From positions 1-38,548 of the forward strand of contig JANLID010000376.1 of assembly GCA_024654105.1 (NCBI GenBank): DNA of 38,548 nt, given 5' to 3'. Position numbers and translations under genes: made by a program. The notes beneath the pieces were generated by a model. That model saw only the letters and a program-made list of their open reading frames with translations, ran no database searches and had not been told where the DNA came from. The DNA comes from Gallionella sp. (GTDB taxonomy: Bacteria > Pseudomonadota > Gammaproteobacteria > Burkholderiales > Gallionellaceae). The number at the start of each line of letters is the position of its first letter. Position 1 is the first letter of the stretch. This document shows, in pieces, positions 19,247 through 30,358 of this stretch.

Positions 19247-20539
19247 ATGCACAACATACAACTTGCCGCCGGCCAAATCGTTCAGCAGGTGCTGGCGGAC
19301 GGGCGCAACCTCAATCAGGTGCTGGAGGAGTCGCTGCGCAGAAAAGCGGTATGGACTCCGGCGCAGCGCGCCGCTTTGCAGGATTTAAGCTATGGTACGC
19401 TGCGTTTTTACGGCCAATTGCGCGCGCTGTTAGGTTTGTTGCTGTATAAGCCGATGCTGGATCAGCGTATCTATTATGTGCTGCTGGTGGCACTGTACCA
19501 ATTGCAATACAGCAAAGCCGCGCAGCATGCGGTGGTCGATCATGCGGTGCGCGCCGCGCAATTGCTGAATGCGAAAGTGAGCGGTCTGGTCAACGCGATC
19601 CTGCGCAATTTCTTGCGCAGCCGGGACACATTGCTGGAACAGGCCGCGCAGCATGAGGAAGGAAAATACAGCTATCCGCAATGGTGGGTCGATGAGCTGC
19701 AAACGCAGTATGGAGAACACAGTACCGCGATTCTCGAAGCGGGCAATCTGCATCCGCCGATGACGTTGCGCGTCAACCGGCGGCGCGGCACGACCGCGGA
19801 TTATCTGGCGCAATTAACCGCACTGGATTTGTCTGCTCAAGTAATCGAGCCAGACGCGCTGCAACTGGGCAAACCCGTGGCGGTGGACAAGCTGCCGGGA
19901 TTTTTTGATGGCATGGTCTCGGTGCAGGATGCCGGCGCGCAATACGCCGCGCACTTGCTGGACGCGCATGACGGGATGCGTGTGCTGGATGCCTGCGCCG
20001 CACCGGGCGGCAAGACTGCGCATATTCTGGAATGTGCGCAAGTAGAAATGGTTGCCGTAGACAAAGACGAGAAGCGTTTGCAGCGCGTTGCCGGGAACCT
20101 GAAACGGCTGAAACTGGATGCGCAACTGTTGGCCGGTGATGCTGCGCAGCCGGAGAAGTGGTGGGATGGCAGGCCGTTTCAGCGCATCCTCGCCGACGTG
20201 CCCTGCTCCGCCAGCGGCGTAGTGCGCCGTCATCCCGACATCAAGTGGCTGCGCCGCCGCACCGATATTGCCGGCTTTGCCGCACAACAGCTCGATATTC
20301 TGCGTGCGTTGTGGCGGCTGCTGGCGCAAGATGGTAAATTGCTCTACGCCACCTGCTCGGTTTTCCAGCAGGAGAATGAACAGGTGATCGCGGCGTTCCT
20401 GGCGCAACAGCCGGATGCGCGCCGGTTGTCAGTGGTCCTGCCGGAGCATAGCGAAGGACAGTTGTTACCCAATGACCAGCACGACGGATTTTTTTATGCA
20501 TTGCTGCACAACAGAGGACAGAAGACAGATGGCAGATGA
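19247..20539 (+). CDS. rsmB: 16S rRNA (cytosine(967)-C(5))-methyltransferase
   Basis: 430 aa; NusB-like N-terminus, VLDACAAPGGKTAHILE, DVPCSASGVVRRHPDIKW, LLYATCSVFQQENE. Confidence 0.95.
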   Translation: MHNIQLAAGQIVQQVLADGRNLNQVLEESLRRKAVWTPAQRAALQDLSYGTLRFYGQLRALLGLLLYKPMLDQRIYYVLLVALYQLQYSKAAQHAVVDHAVRAAQLLNAKVSGLVNAILRNFLRSRDTLLEQAAQHEEGKYSYPQWWVDELQTQYGEHSTAILEAGNLHPPMTLRVNRRRGTTADYLAQLTALDLSAQVIEPDALQLGKPVAVDKLPGFFDGMVSVQDAGAQYAAHLLDAHDGMRVLDACAAPGGKTAHILECAQVEMVAVDKDEKRLQRVAGNLKRLKLDAQLLAGDAAQPEKWWDGRPFQRILADVPCSASGVVRRHPDIKWLRRRTDIAGFAAQQLDILRALWRLLAQDGKLLYATCSVFQQENEQVIAAFLAQQPDARRLSVVLPEHSEGQLLPNDQHDGFFYALLHNRGQKTDGR

Positions 20540-20710
20540 CAGAAAGTCTTCTGACCTGTTTCTGCGCCCTGATGAATCTCTACGATTCTGCATGGCATGT
20601 TTCAAGCGCGGCATCCTTGCCGTTGTCTGTCTTCTGATGAAACTACTGGCCATTCCACTTGGCAATCCCCCAACAATTGCTAAGTGGCTGGTTATGTCCT
20701 TTGTCCTCTG
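20512..20710. repeat. composite inverted-repeat element (CAGAGGACAGAAGACA ... TGTCCTTTGTCCTCTG, inner hairpin 20655-20687)
   Basis: Outer arms 14/16 complementary; inner CCACTTGGCAAT/ATTGCTAAGTGG 11/12; short GACAGA-type tandem units. Confidence 0.55.
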
Positions 20711-21245
20711 CCCTATGCTGGCGTCAGCCGAGGGTATTTCCGTCAACAAGGCAGAGGCGCGTCTGAGCGAGGACGGCTATCAACTCTCCGCCAGTTATAA
20801 CGTCAACCTGACTTTTGCGGCACAGCAGGCACTGGAACGCGGGGTCCCGCTTTATTTCGTGGGTGAATTTTTACTGACGCGCCCACGCTGGTATTGGCTG
20901 GATGAGGAAATTTTTCAGAGTGAGCATACCGTCAAGCTTTCCTACAATGTGCTGACGCGGCAATACCGCATTTCGCGCGGCGCGCTGTTTCAGAATTTTG
21001 CCAGCCTTGAAGATGCGCTGAATATTTTGGCCAGGCAGAGTTCAACAGTGATTCCGGCAGAGGTGGTCAGCAAGGATGGTAGCTATATTGCGGCAGCGCG
21101 CTTGCGTCTGGATGTGGCGCAATTGCCCAAACTGTTGCAGGTCAATGCGCTGACCGGCAAGGATTGGACGCTTAATTCCGACTGGTATCGCTGGGTGATC
21201 AATACGGCAGAAATGACGGTAAACAGCGAAGGCAAGACGGAGTGA
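20592..21245 (+). CDS. DUF4390-like exported protein
   Basis: ISVNKAEARLSEDGYQLSASYNVNLTFAAQQALERGVPLYFVGEFLLTRPRWYWLDE...; between rsmB and the ntrY-like gene; start ambiguous (20592, 20637 or 20694). Confidence 0.75.
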   Translation: MACFKRGILAVVCLLMKLLAIPLGNPPTIAKWLVMSFVLCPMLASAEGISVNKAEARLSEDGYQLSASYNVNLTFAAQQALERGVPLYFVGEFLLTRPRWYWLDEEIFQSEHTVKLSYNVLTRQYRISRGALFQNFASLEDALNILARQSSTVIPAEVVSKDGSYIAAARLRLDVAQLPKLLQVNALTGKDWTLNSDWYRWVINTAEMTVNSEGKTE

Positions 21246-21252
21246 TGGGGCG

Positions 21253-23373
21253 ATGAGGAATCTGATTTTCGTCAGTATCGTCATCGGCGGTGTGTTGCTG
21301 TCTCTGCTGTCCAGCAGCAGCGCGAATACCGAAGTATTTTCGCTCAATTATTACATTCTGCTCGGCCTGACCGGCGCGCTGGCGCTTTGTCTGATGGGGC
21401 TGGTGGGCTATCAATTGTGGCGGCTGCGCAATAAGCTGAAGAACCGGGTCTTTGGCGCCAAGCTGACTACGCGGCTGGTGCTGTTTTTCACGCTGATCGC
21501 GGTGCTGCCAGGCATTTTTGTTTATGTGGTGTCGGTGCAATTTCTGGGCAAGAGCATCGAATCGTGGTTTGACGTGCGCGTCGAGAAAGCGCTGGAAGGC
21601 GGCCTCAATCTTGGCAGAAGCGGGCTCGACAACAGCCTGAAGGAGCTGACCAAGAAAACCCAGTTCATCGCGCTGTTGTTGGCAGAGAAAAAGCCGGAGC
21701 AGTATCAGCGCGCGCTGGAGCAATTGGTGGATGAAGCCGTAACGCAGGAAGCCGCCTTATTTTCCACCAAGGGAAATGTGGTTGCGTTTTCTTCCAGCGG
21801 CAGCGCGCGACTGCCGGATTTACCCGACAGTGATGTGTTGCGCCTGGCGCTGGACAAAGGCGAATATGCGGTAATCGATGCCATACCGGAAAAAGGGTTG
21901 ACGCTGCGCGTCATGGTGACGGTGAATTCCAATATAAACCGGGGCGGGCGGTATGTGCTGCAATTTACCCAGCCGGTGCCGAAGCAGGTCGAGGCGGATG
22001 CGGAAATGGTGCAGGCGGTATACCGCGATTATCAGGAATTGACGCTTTCGCGTCTCGGCCTGAAGCGGCTGTATGCAATTACCTTGACGCTGTCGCTGCT
22101 GGTGGTGCTGCTGACTGCGGTGTCGGCGGCATTTTTTATCAGCGGGCGGCTGGGCGCTTCGCTGGAGGCGTTGGCGGAAGGCACGCGCGCGGTGGCGCAA
22201 GGCGATTTCACCGGGCAGCATCCGATACAAAGCAGCGATGAACTGGGTGCGTTGACCGGCCTGTTCAACCAGATGACGCGCCAGCTGTTCGAGGCAAAGC
22301 AAGCCAGCGAGCAGCAGCAGCGCGAGGTGGAAGGCGCCAAAATTTACCTGGAAAGCGTGCTGACCCACTTGTCTTCCGGTGTGCTGGCGCTGGATGAGGA
22401 GTTGCGCCTGCGTTCGGTGAACACCAGCGCGGCGCAAATTCTCGGCGCGCCTTTGCAGGAAATGCAGCGCATGTCATTAGGCCAGATTGCAGAAAAATAT
22501 AGTTTACTTAAATTGTTTTGTCAGACCGTCACAGAGGCTTTTGGCGAAATAACCAACGGCGAATGGCAGCGGCAGATAGAACGCATGAGCAGAAATGGCA
22601 ACCAGATTCTGCTGATCCGCGGAACGCGCCTGCCGCAGGGCGGCGAGGCCGGTTATGTCGTGGTATTCGACGACATCAGCCATCTGTTGCAGGCGGAGCG
22701 GCAGGCGGCGTGGGGCGAGGTGGCGCGCCGTCTTGCGCATGAAATCAAGAACCCGCTCACGCCGATCCAGCTTTCGGCAGAACGCCTGCAACACAAACTC
22801 GGCAGCAAGCTGGAGGCAGGCGATGCGCAATTGTTGCAGCGCGCCACGCAAACGATTGTCAGTCAGGTTGCTGCGATGAAGAATATGGTGAGCGACTTCG
22901 CCAATTATGCGCGCGGCCCGGCATTGAAGCTGTCGCATCTGGACATGCACAAACTGATTCGGGAAGTGCTCGGCCTGTACGAAGCTAACGCCATTCCCAT
23001 TGTGCTGCAACTGGAAGCGCCGCACAGCGTGGTCAATGGCGATGCGACCCGCCTGCGGCAGGTTCTTCATAATTTGTTGCAGAATGCGCAGGACGCGTTG
23101 CAGGGTGTGGCGCAGCCGCAAATAACGCTGGGCACCAGAATGCAGGATGGAAAAATTCATCTGCATGTTGAAGATAATGGTGCGGGCTTTCCCGGGAGTG
23201 TGCTGGCACGCGCCTTTGAGCCGTACATGACCACCAAGACCAAGGGAACCGGGCTGGGTCTGGCCATCGTAAAAAAAATCGTCGAGGAGCATGGCGGCCG
23301 TATCAGTATTGAAAACAACGTGGATGGCGGAGCGCGCATCAATATCAATCTGCCGCTGATTGAGGAGGTATAA
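21253..23373 (+). CDS. NtrY-like sensor histidine kinase (TM, HAMP, PAS, HisKA, HATPase)
   Basis: 706 aa; RRLAHEIKNPLTPIQLSAERLQHKL H-box, VLHNLLQNAQDAL N-box, TKTKGTGLGLAIVKKIVEEHGG G-box. Confidence 0.93.
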   Translation: MRNLIFVSIVIGGVLLSLLSSSSANTEVFSLNYYILLGLTGALALCLMGLVGYQLWRLRNKLKNRVFGAKLTTRLVLFFTLIAVLPGIFVYVVSVQFLGKSIESWFDVRVEKALEGGLNLGRSGLDNSLKELTKKTQFIALLLAEKKPEQYQRALEQLVDEAVTQEAALFSTKGNVVAFSSSGSARLPDLPDSDVLRLALDKGEYAVIDAIPEKGLTLRVMVTVNSNINRGGRYVLQFTQPVPKQVEADAEMVQAVYRDYQELTLSRLGLKRLYAITLTLSLLVVLLTAVSAAFFISGRLGASLEALAEGTRAVAQGDFTGQHPIQSSDELGALTGLFNQMTRQLFEAKQASEQQQREVEGAKIYLESVLTHLSSGVLALDEELRLRSVNTSAAQILGAPLQEMQRMSLGQIAEKYSLLKLFCQTVTEAFGEITNGEWQRQIERMSRNGNQILLIRGTRLPQGGEAGYVVVFDDISHLLQAERQAAWGEVARRLAHEIKNPLTPIQLSAERLQHKLGSKLEAGDAQLLQRATQTIVSQVAAMKNMVSDFANYARGPALKLSHLDMHKLIREVLGLYEANAIPIVLQLEAPHSVVNGDATRLRQVLHNLLQNAQDALQGVAQPQITLGTRMQDGKIHLHVEDNGAGFPGSVLARAFEPYMTTKTKGTGLGLAIVKKIVEEHGGRISIENNVDGGARININLPLIEEV

Positions 23374-24023
23374 TGGCAAGCAAGGAAATTTTGGTGGTGG
23401 ATGATGAAATCGGCATCCGCGAATTGCTCTCGGAAATTCTGTTTGACGAGGGCTATCAGGTGTATCTGGCAGAAAATGCCGAGCAGGCGCGTGTTTGCCG
23501 GCTCGAGCGCGAACCCGATCTGGTGCTGCTCGATATCTGGATGCCGGATACCGACGGTGTAACCTTGCTCAAGGAATGGGTCGAGCAGGATTTGCTGACC
23601 ATGCCGGTAGTGATGATGTCCGGCCACGGCACGATAGAAACGGCAGTCGAGGCAACGCGCATCGGTGCGGTGGATTTTCTGGAAAAACCCATTGCCCTGC
23701 AAAAATTGTTAAGCACTATCGCCAAGGCAATCCGGGAAGACACGCTTAAGCCGCAGACTCAGGCGGTCGAGGCGCAAAGCCAGAAAATTACCCTGAATAT
23801 CGACGGCCAGGCACAACAATTTTTCCTGCCGCTTGATTTGCCACTGCGCGAAGCGCGCGAGCATTTTGACGCGCTTTATTTTGATTACCACTTGCAGAGA
23901 GAAGTCGGCAATGTTTCACGGGTAGCCGAAAAAGTTGGCCTGGAACGCACCCATCTTTACCGCAAGCTCAAGCAACTGGGCATTAAATTTGCCAAAAAGG
24001 GCAGCGGAGACGAATCGCAGTAG
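23373..24023 (+). CDS. response regulator: receiver + Fis-type HTH, no AAA+ domain (NtrX-like, short)
   Basis: 216 aa; ILVVDDEIGIRELLSEIL, PDLVLLDIWMPDTDGVTLL, Fis HTH VSRVAEKVGLERTHLYRKLKQLGI; overlaps the kinase stop (TAATG). Confidence 0.9.
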   Translation: MASKEILVVDDEIGIRELLSEILFDEGYQVYLAENAEQARVCRLEREPDLVLLDIWMPDTDGVTLLKEWVEQDLLTMPVVMMSGHGTIETAVEATRIGAVDFLEKPIALQKLLSTIAKAIREDTLKPQTQAVEAQSQKITLNIDGQAQQFFLPLDLPLREAREHFDALYFDYHLQREVGNVSRVAEKVGLERTHLYRKLKQLGIKFAKKGSGDESQ

Positions 24024-24218
24024 GAAGCGATATCGGTGCTGCGGTATAATGGCAAGCCTAAACGGCTTACAGGTGGCTTCTAATTACGATTCGTCACGCT
24101 GCCCGGCATAACCAGCGGCCTGCAAGCTTGTTTGGTCGATTGGCAGCCCCATACTAATGACGAAATGTGAATTTTCGAAGCTTCTTAACCTAAGCCGGAC
24201 AAGCCGGAACCAAAAAAT

Positions 24219-24304
24219 GTAGGGCGGATAAAGCGCGTAGCGCGTATCCACCAATCCGCCGAGACAATCCATTGGTGGAAACGCTACGCTTTTTCCGCCC
24301 TACA
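24219..24304. repeat. palindromic 'TGTAGGGCGGATAA...TTTTTCCGCCCTACA' element
   Basis: Terminal TGTAGGGCGGA / TCCGCCCTACA perfect inverted repeat; inner AGCGCGTAGCG / CGCTACGCT arms. Confidence 0.75.
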
Positions 24305-24440
24305 TTAACCTGATTCAAATTTACTTGGAAAGCCGCGCCAGTGTTTGATTTACGATACATTCTTGTCACAAATCGCGATGATTTAACCGATATAGTGACT
24401 AACCAACCCAACCCACAGAACATCCCGGAGGCAACAGGAA

Positions 24441-26459
24441 ATGGCTGCGACACGCAACATCACCCCACCCAAGTTTAATGACATAACCAGTGCGATTCGC
24501 ATGCTGGCAGTGGATGCCGTGCAAAAGGCGAACTCCGGCCACCCCGGCGCGCCGATGGGTATGGCGGAAATCGCCGAGGTATTGTGGAATCACCACTTGC
24601 GCCACAACCCGGCCAACCCGAAGTGGGCTGATCGCGACCGTTTTGTGTTGTCCAATGGCCACGGCTCGATGCTGGTTTATGCGCTGCTGCACCTGTCCGG
24701 TTATGACCTGCCGATGGATGAGTTGAAGCGCTTCCGCCAGATGCATTCCAAGACCCCCGGCCATCCTGAATACGGTTACACGCCAGGTGTGGAAACCACC
24801 GGCGGGCCGCTCGGCCAGGGCATTACCAATGCAGTTGGCATGGCGATGGCGGAAAAGCTGCTGGCGGCGGAATTCAACAAACCGGGCCACGAAATCGTCA
24901 ATCACCACACCTATGTGTTCATGGGCGACGGTTGCATGATGGAAGGTATCTCGCATGAAGCATGCGCATTGGCCGGTACCTGGGGGCTGGGCAAGCTGAT
25001 CGCCTTTTGGGATGACAACAACATCTCGATTGACGGCCATGTGGATGGCTGGTTTACCGACGATACTGCCAAGCGTTTTGAAGCATACGGCTGGCACGTG
25101 ATTGCCGATGTGCAAGGGCATGATTCCGAAGCAGTCGATGCCGCGATCAAGGCAGGCAAGGCCGTTACCGACAAACCCACGCTGATCTGCTGCAAGACCA
25201 TCATCGGTGCGGGCTCGCCGAACAAGGCCGACACCCACGACGTGCATGGCGCAGCGCTGGGCAATGATGAAGTGGCCGCGACGCGCGAACACATCGGCTG
25301 GAAATATCCGCCGTTCGAAATCCCTGCCCATGTGTACCAGGCATGGGACGCGCGCATCAAGGGCGAAGGCCTGGAGAAATTGTGGAATAACAAGCTCGCC
25401 GAATACAAGGCTGCTTTCCCGAAAGAAGCGGCTGAATTTATGCGCCGCATCAAGGGTGAATTACCGGCCAACTGGGCGGCGCATGCTGCCGACGTGATTG
25501 CCAAGACCAACGAAAAGGCTGAAACCATCGCGACCCGCAAGGCGTCGCAGAACGCCATCAATGCACTGGTTCCGGCACTGCCTGAATTCCTCGGCGGTTC
25601 CGCCGACCTGACCGGTTCCAACCTGACCAACTGGACCGGTTGCAAGCACATTCGCGGCAAGAGCACCGGTAACTACATCAGCTATGGCGTGCGCGAATTC
25701 GGCATGTCGCACATCATGAACGGCATGGCTTTGCACGGTGGTTTCCTGCCGTTCGGCGGCACTTTCCTGATGTTCTCCGAATATGCGCGCAATGCGTTGC
25801 GCATGTCGGCGCTGATGAAGCAGCGCGTGATCTATGTATTCACCCACGACTCCATCGGCCTGGGCGAAGACGGGCCGACCCACCAGCCGGTCGAGCAGAC
25901 CGCTACGCTGCGCTTAATGCCCAACATGGAAGTATGGCGCCCGTGCGACACCGTCGAATCCATTGCCGCGTGGGTGGCCGCGGTCGAGCGCCGGGATGGC
26001 CCATCCAGCCTGGTGTTCAGCCGCCAGAACCTGGCGTTCCAGAAGCGCGATGCGGCGCAGATCGCCAACATCCGCAAGGGTGCCTATGTGCTGTCCGAAG
26101 CGGCAGGCGGCAAGCCACAGGCAGTGATTATCGCCACCGGTTCTGAGGTGTCATTGGCGCTGGAAGCGCAAAAAGCGCTGGCAGCAGAGGGCACCAATGT
26201 GCGCGTGGTGTCGATGCCGTCCACCAACGTGTTCGACAAACAGAATCAAGCCTATCGTGACAGCGTGTTGCCCAAGGGGGTGAAGCGCGTCGCGGTCGAG
26301 GCGGGCGTGACCGGCGGCTGGTACAAATACGTGGGGCTGGATGGCGCGGTGGTCGGCATGGATTGCTTCGGCGAATCCGCACCGGCGCCAGAGTTGTTCA
26401 AGCACTTCGGTTTTACCGCCGCCAACGTGGCGGCGACGGTGAAGAAAGTTATTGGCTGA
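24441..26459 (+). CDS. tkt: transketolase
   Basis: 672 aa; [67 protein letters not shown]. Confidence 0.97.
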   Translation: MAATRNITPPKFNDITSAIRMLAVDAVQKANSGHPGAPMGMAEIAEVLWNHHLRHNPANPKWADRDRFVLSNGHGSMLVYALLHLSGYDLPMDELKRFRQMHSKTPGHPEYGYTPGVETTGGPLGQGITNAVGMAMAEKLLAAEFNKPGHEIVNHHTYVFMGDGCMMEGISHEACALAGTWGLGKLIAFWDDNNISIDGHVDGWFTDDTAKRFEAYGWHVIADVQGHDSEAVDAAIKAGKAVTDKPTLICCKTIIGAGSPNKADTHDVHGAALGNDEVAATREHIGWKYPPFEIPAHVYQAWDARIKGEGLEKLWNNKLAEYKAAFPKEAAEFMRRIKGELPANWAAHAADVIAKTNEKAETIATRKASQNAINALVPALPEFLGGSADLTGSNLTNWTGCKHIRGKSTGNYISYGVREFGMSHIMNGMALHGGFLPFGGTFLMFSEYARNALRMSALMKQRVIYVFTHDSIGLGEDGPTHQPVEQTATLRLMPNMEVWRPCDTVESIAAWVAAVERRDGPSSLVFSRQNLAFQKRDAAQIANIRKGAYVLSEAAGGKPQAVIIATGSEVSLALEAQKALAAEGTNVRVVSMPSTNVFDKQNQAYRDSVLPKGVKRVAVEAGVTGGWYKYVGLDGAVVGMDCFGESAPAPELFKHFGFTAANVAATVKKVIG

Positions 26460-26502
26460 GGATTTATTGGCAACTACATTGCAGCCAAAGAGTTTTTAAT
26501 GA

Positions 26503-27522
<1,020 letters not shown>

Positions 27523-27523
27523 T

Positions 27524-27620
27524 AGGGAGTGGGGAGTAGGAAGTAGGAAGTGGGTTTCACGCTTCCCACTGAGGCACGAAGTGCCGTTCCACTCCCCACT
27601 CACCACTTCCCGCTTTTCAT
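27524..27620. repeat. purine/pyrimidine-biased inverted-repeat element (GGGAGTGGGGAGTAGGAAG... / ...CACTCCCCACTCACCACTTCC)
   Basis: Related to the element at 35936-36019. Confidence 0.65.
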
Positions 27621-27629
27621 GGAGTAAAA

Positions 27630-28847
27630 ATGTCCGCAATTAAAATGACCAATATGGCTCTTTTTGGCAAGCGCGTCCTGATCCGTTCGGATCTCAATGT
27701 GCCCGTCAAGGATGGCAAAGTCACCTCCGATGCGCGCATCACCGCGTCGATGGCGACGATCGAGTTTGCCATGAAGGCCGGCGCATGCGTCATGGTGACC
27801 TCGCATCTGGGGCGTCCGGAAGAAGGCGTTTATTCCGAAGAAAACTCGCTCAAGCCGGTGGCGCATGTCATCGCCAACAAGCTGGGCAAGCCGGTGCGCC
27901 TGATCAAGGATTGGGCGGATGGCGGCTTCGATGTCGCCCCGGGCGAACTGGTGCTGCTGGAGAACTGCCGCTTCAACAAGGGCGAGAAAAAGAACGCCGA
28001 AGAAACGGCGAGGAAATACGCAGCCCTGTGCGACGTATTCGTGATGGACGCTTTCGGTACCGCACACCGCGCGGAAGCGTCGACCCACGGCGTGGCGAAG
28101 TATGCGCCGACTGCGGCGGCCGGCATCCTGCTGACCGAGGAACTGGATGCGCTGTCCAAGGCGCTGCTCAACCCGGCGCGCCCGATGGTGGCCATCGTCG
28201 GCGGCAGCAAGGTTTCGACCAAGCTGACCGTGCTGGAATCGCTGTCCGACAAGTGTGAGCAACTGGTGGTCGGCGGCGGCATCGCCAACACCTTCCTCAA
28301 GGCGGCAGGCAAGAACGTTGGCAAGTCGCTGTGCGAGGACGATCTGGTGCCGACCGCACAGAGCCTGATGCAGAAGATGCAGGCGCGTGGTGCTTCGATC
28401 CCCATTGCGGTTGACGTGGTGGTCGGCAAGAAGTTCGACGCAAACGAACCGGCCGTGCTGAAAGGTGCGGACGAGGTGGCAGACGATGACATGATTTTCG
28501 ACATCGGCCCGCAATCCGCGCAGGAAATCGCCGACATCATTATGAAGGCGGGCACGGTGGTGTGGAACGGGCCGGTCGGGGTGTTCGAGTTTGACCAGTT
28601 CGGCGAAGGCACCAAGAAGATCGCCACGGCGATCGCGGAAACCCAGGCGTTCACGCTGGCGGGCGGCGGCGATACCATCGCCGCGATCCAGAAATACGGT
28701 ATCTACGACAAGGTTTCTTACATCTCCACGGCGGGCGGCGCATTTCTGGAATTCCTCGAAGGCAAGAAATTGCCGGCAGTCGAGATTCTGGAACAACGTG
28801 CGCAGAAAGACATGGAGGGTTGCGGCAGCGGTTGCAGTTGCAAATAA
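27630..28847 (+). CDS. pgk: phosphoglycerate kinase
   Basis: 405 aa; [54 protein letters not shown]; Cys-rich C-terminus GCGSGCSCK. Confidence 0.96.
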   Translation: MSAIKMTNMALFGKRVLIRSDLNVPVKDGKVTSDARITASMATIEFAMKAGACVMVTSHLGRPEEGVYSEENSLKPVAHVIANKLGKPVRLIKDWADGGFDVAPGELVLLENCRFNKGEKKNAEETARKYAALCDVFVMDAFGTAHRAEASTHGVAKYAPTAAAGILLTEELDALSKALLNPARPMVAIVGGSKVSTKLTVLESLSDKCEQLVVGGGIANTFLKAAGKNVGKSLCEDDLVPTAQSLMQKMQARGASIPIAVDVVVGKKFDANEPAVLKGADEVADDDMIFDIGPQSAQEIADIIMKAGTVVWNGPVGVFEFDQFGEGTKKIATAIAETQAFTLAGGGDTIAAIQKYGIYDKVSYISTAGGAFLEFLEGKKLPAVEILEQRAQKDMEGCGSGCSCK

Positions 28848-28856
28848 CCAATCATC

Positions 28857-30296
28857 ATGCTGCGTAGAACCAAAATCGTCGCAACCCTGGGGCCCGCTTC
28901 CAGCGACCAGAAAGTCATCGAGCGGATGATTCGCGCCGGGGTCGACCTGGTGCGGATGAATTTCTCGCACGGCTCGGTGCGGGATCATGTGCAGCGCGCC
29001 GAGACGGTGCGCGCGGCAGCGGCAGTCGTCGGGCGCACCGTGGGCATCCTGGCCGACCTGCAAGGTCCGAAAATCCGCGTGCGCAAATTCGAGAACGACA
29101 AAATCATCCTGAACAAGGGCGACACCTTCATCCTCGATGCCGCGCTGGACGGATTGGGCAACCAGCAGCGCGTCGGGCTGGATTACAAGGACTTGCCCAA
29201 GGATGTCAGCAAAGGCACGGTGCTGTTGCTCAACGATGGCATGCTGGAGTTTGATGTTGTCGAAGTTAAGGGTGCTGAGATCATTTGCCGGGTAATGCGC
29301 GGCGGCGTGCTGTCCAACAACAAGGGCATCAACCGCAAGGGCGGCGGACTGACCGCGCCGGCGCTGACCGGCAAGGACAAGGAAGATATCAAGACTGCCG
29401 CGCTGATCAAGGCGGACTATCTGGCGGTATCGTTTCCGCGCAGCGGTGACGACATGCGCCTGGCGCGCGAGCTGATGCACGCGGCGGGCGGCAAGAGTAT
29501 GCTGATGGCCAAGATCGAGCGCGCCGAGGCGATCCCGGCGCTGGGCGACATTATCGATGCGTCCGACGCCATCATGGTGGCGCGCGGCGACCTGAGCGTG
29601 GAAGTCGGCGATGCGGCCGTGCCCGGCCTGCAAAAGCGCATGATCAAAATGGCGCGCTCTAAAAATCGCTTGGTGATTACCGCCACGCAAATGATGGAGT
29701 CGATGATCAGTAACCCGATCCCGACCCGCGCGGAAGTGTCCGACGTGGCGAATGCCGTGCTGGACGGCACGGATGCGGTGATGCTGTCGGCGGAAACAGC
29801 GGTAGGCGATTACCCGGTGGAAACCATCGAAGCCATGGCGCGCATCTGCCTCAAGGCCGAGCAAGAGGTGGAAGAGAGTGTGTTCGACCGCCGCATTGTG
29901 CAACAAAAATTTGCGCGCATCGACCAGTCGATCGCGATGTCCGCGCTGTTTGCCGCGTCGCATTTCAAGGTCAAGGCCATCATCGCGTTGACCCAGTCCG
30001 GCTCGACGCCGTTGTGGATGTCGCGCTTGAATGCGGGCGTGCCGATTTTCGCGCTGACCCCGCTGCCGGAAACCTTGAGCAAGGTGACTCTGTTCAGCGG
30101 CGTGCATCCCATCGCTTTCCATTCCAAAGCCAGGGGGCAGCTGGAAGAATGGCACCAGATCGAGGCAACTCTCGTGGAACGGGGCTTGGTAAAGGACGGC
30201 GATATGGTGGTAATGACCATCGGTGAAGCGATGGGAAAATCGGGACATACCAACACGATGAAGATTATGCGTGTCGGCGATCATCGCAAAACATAA
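28857..30296 (+). CDS. pyk: pyruvate kinase
   Basis: 479 aa; [46 protein letters not shown]. Confidence 0.96.
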   Translation: MLRRTKIVATLGPASSDQKVIERMIRAGVDLVRMNFSHGSVRDHVQRAETVRAAAAVVGRTVGILADLQGPKIRVRKFENDKIILNKGDTFILDAALDGLGNQQRVGLDYKDLPKDVSKGTVLLLNDGMLEFDVVEVKGAEIICRVMRGGVLSNNKGINRKGGGLTAPALTGKDKEDIKTAALIKADYLAVSFPRSGDDMRLARELMHAAGGKSMLMAKIERAEAIPALGDIIDASDAIMVARGDLSVEVGDAAVPGLQKRMIKMARSKNRLVITATQMMESMISNPIPTRAEVSDVANAVLDGTDAVMLSAETAVGDYPVETIEAMARICLKAEQEVEESVFDRRIVQQKFARIDQSIAMSALFAASHFKVKAIIALTQSGSTPLWMSRLNAGVPIFALTPLPETLSKVTLFSGVHPIAFHSKARGQLEEWHQIEATLVERGLVKDGDMVVMTIGEAMGKSGHTNTMKIMRVGDHRKT

Positions 30297-30299
30297 AGC

Positions 30300-30323
30300 A
30301 GGGGCACGGCGCGCCGTGCCCCT
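30300..30323. repeat. 24-bp perfect palindrome AGGGGCACGGCGCGCCGTGCCCCT
   Basis: Fully self-complementary; in the pyk-fba spacer; no T-tract directly after it. Confidence 0.75.
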
Positions 30324-30358
30324 ACCCCCCTGTAATTTATTTAATCAGGAGAAAACAC

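Noticed and set aside
27600-30284. 894-aa minus-strand ORF opposite pgk and pyk
   Set aside because: Very long but lies antisense to two well-supported enzymes; His/Arg/Gln-rich low-information translation with no recognisable domain; long antisense ORFs are common with this codon bias
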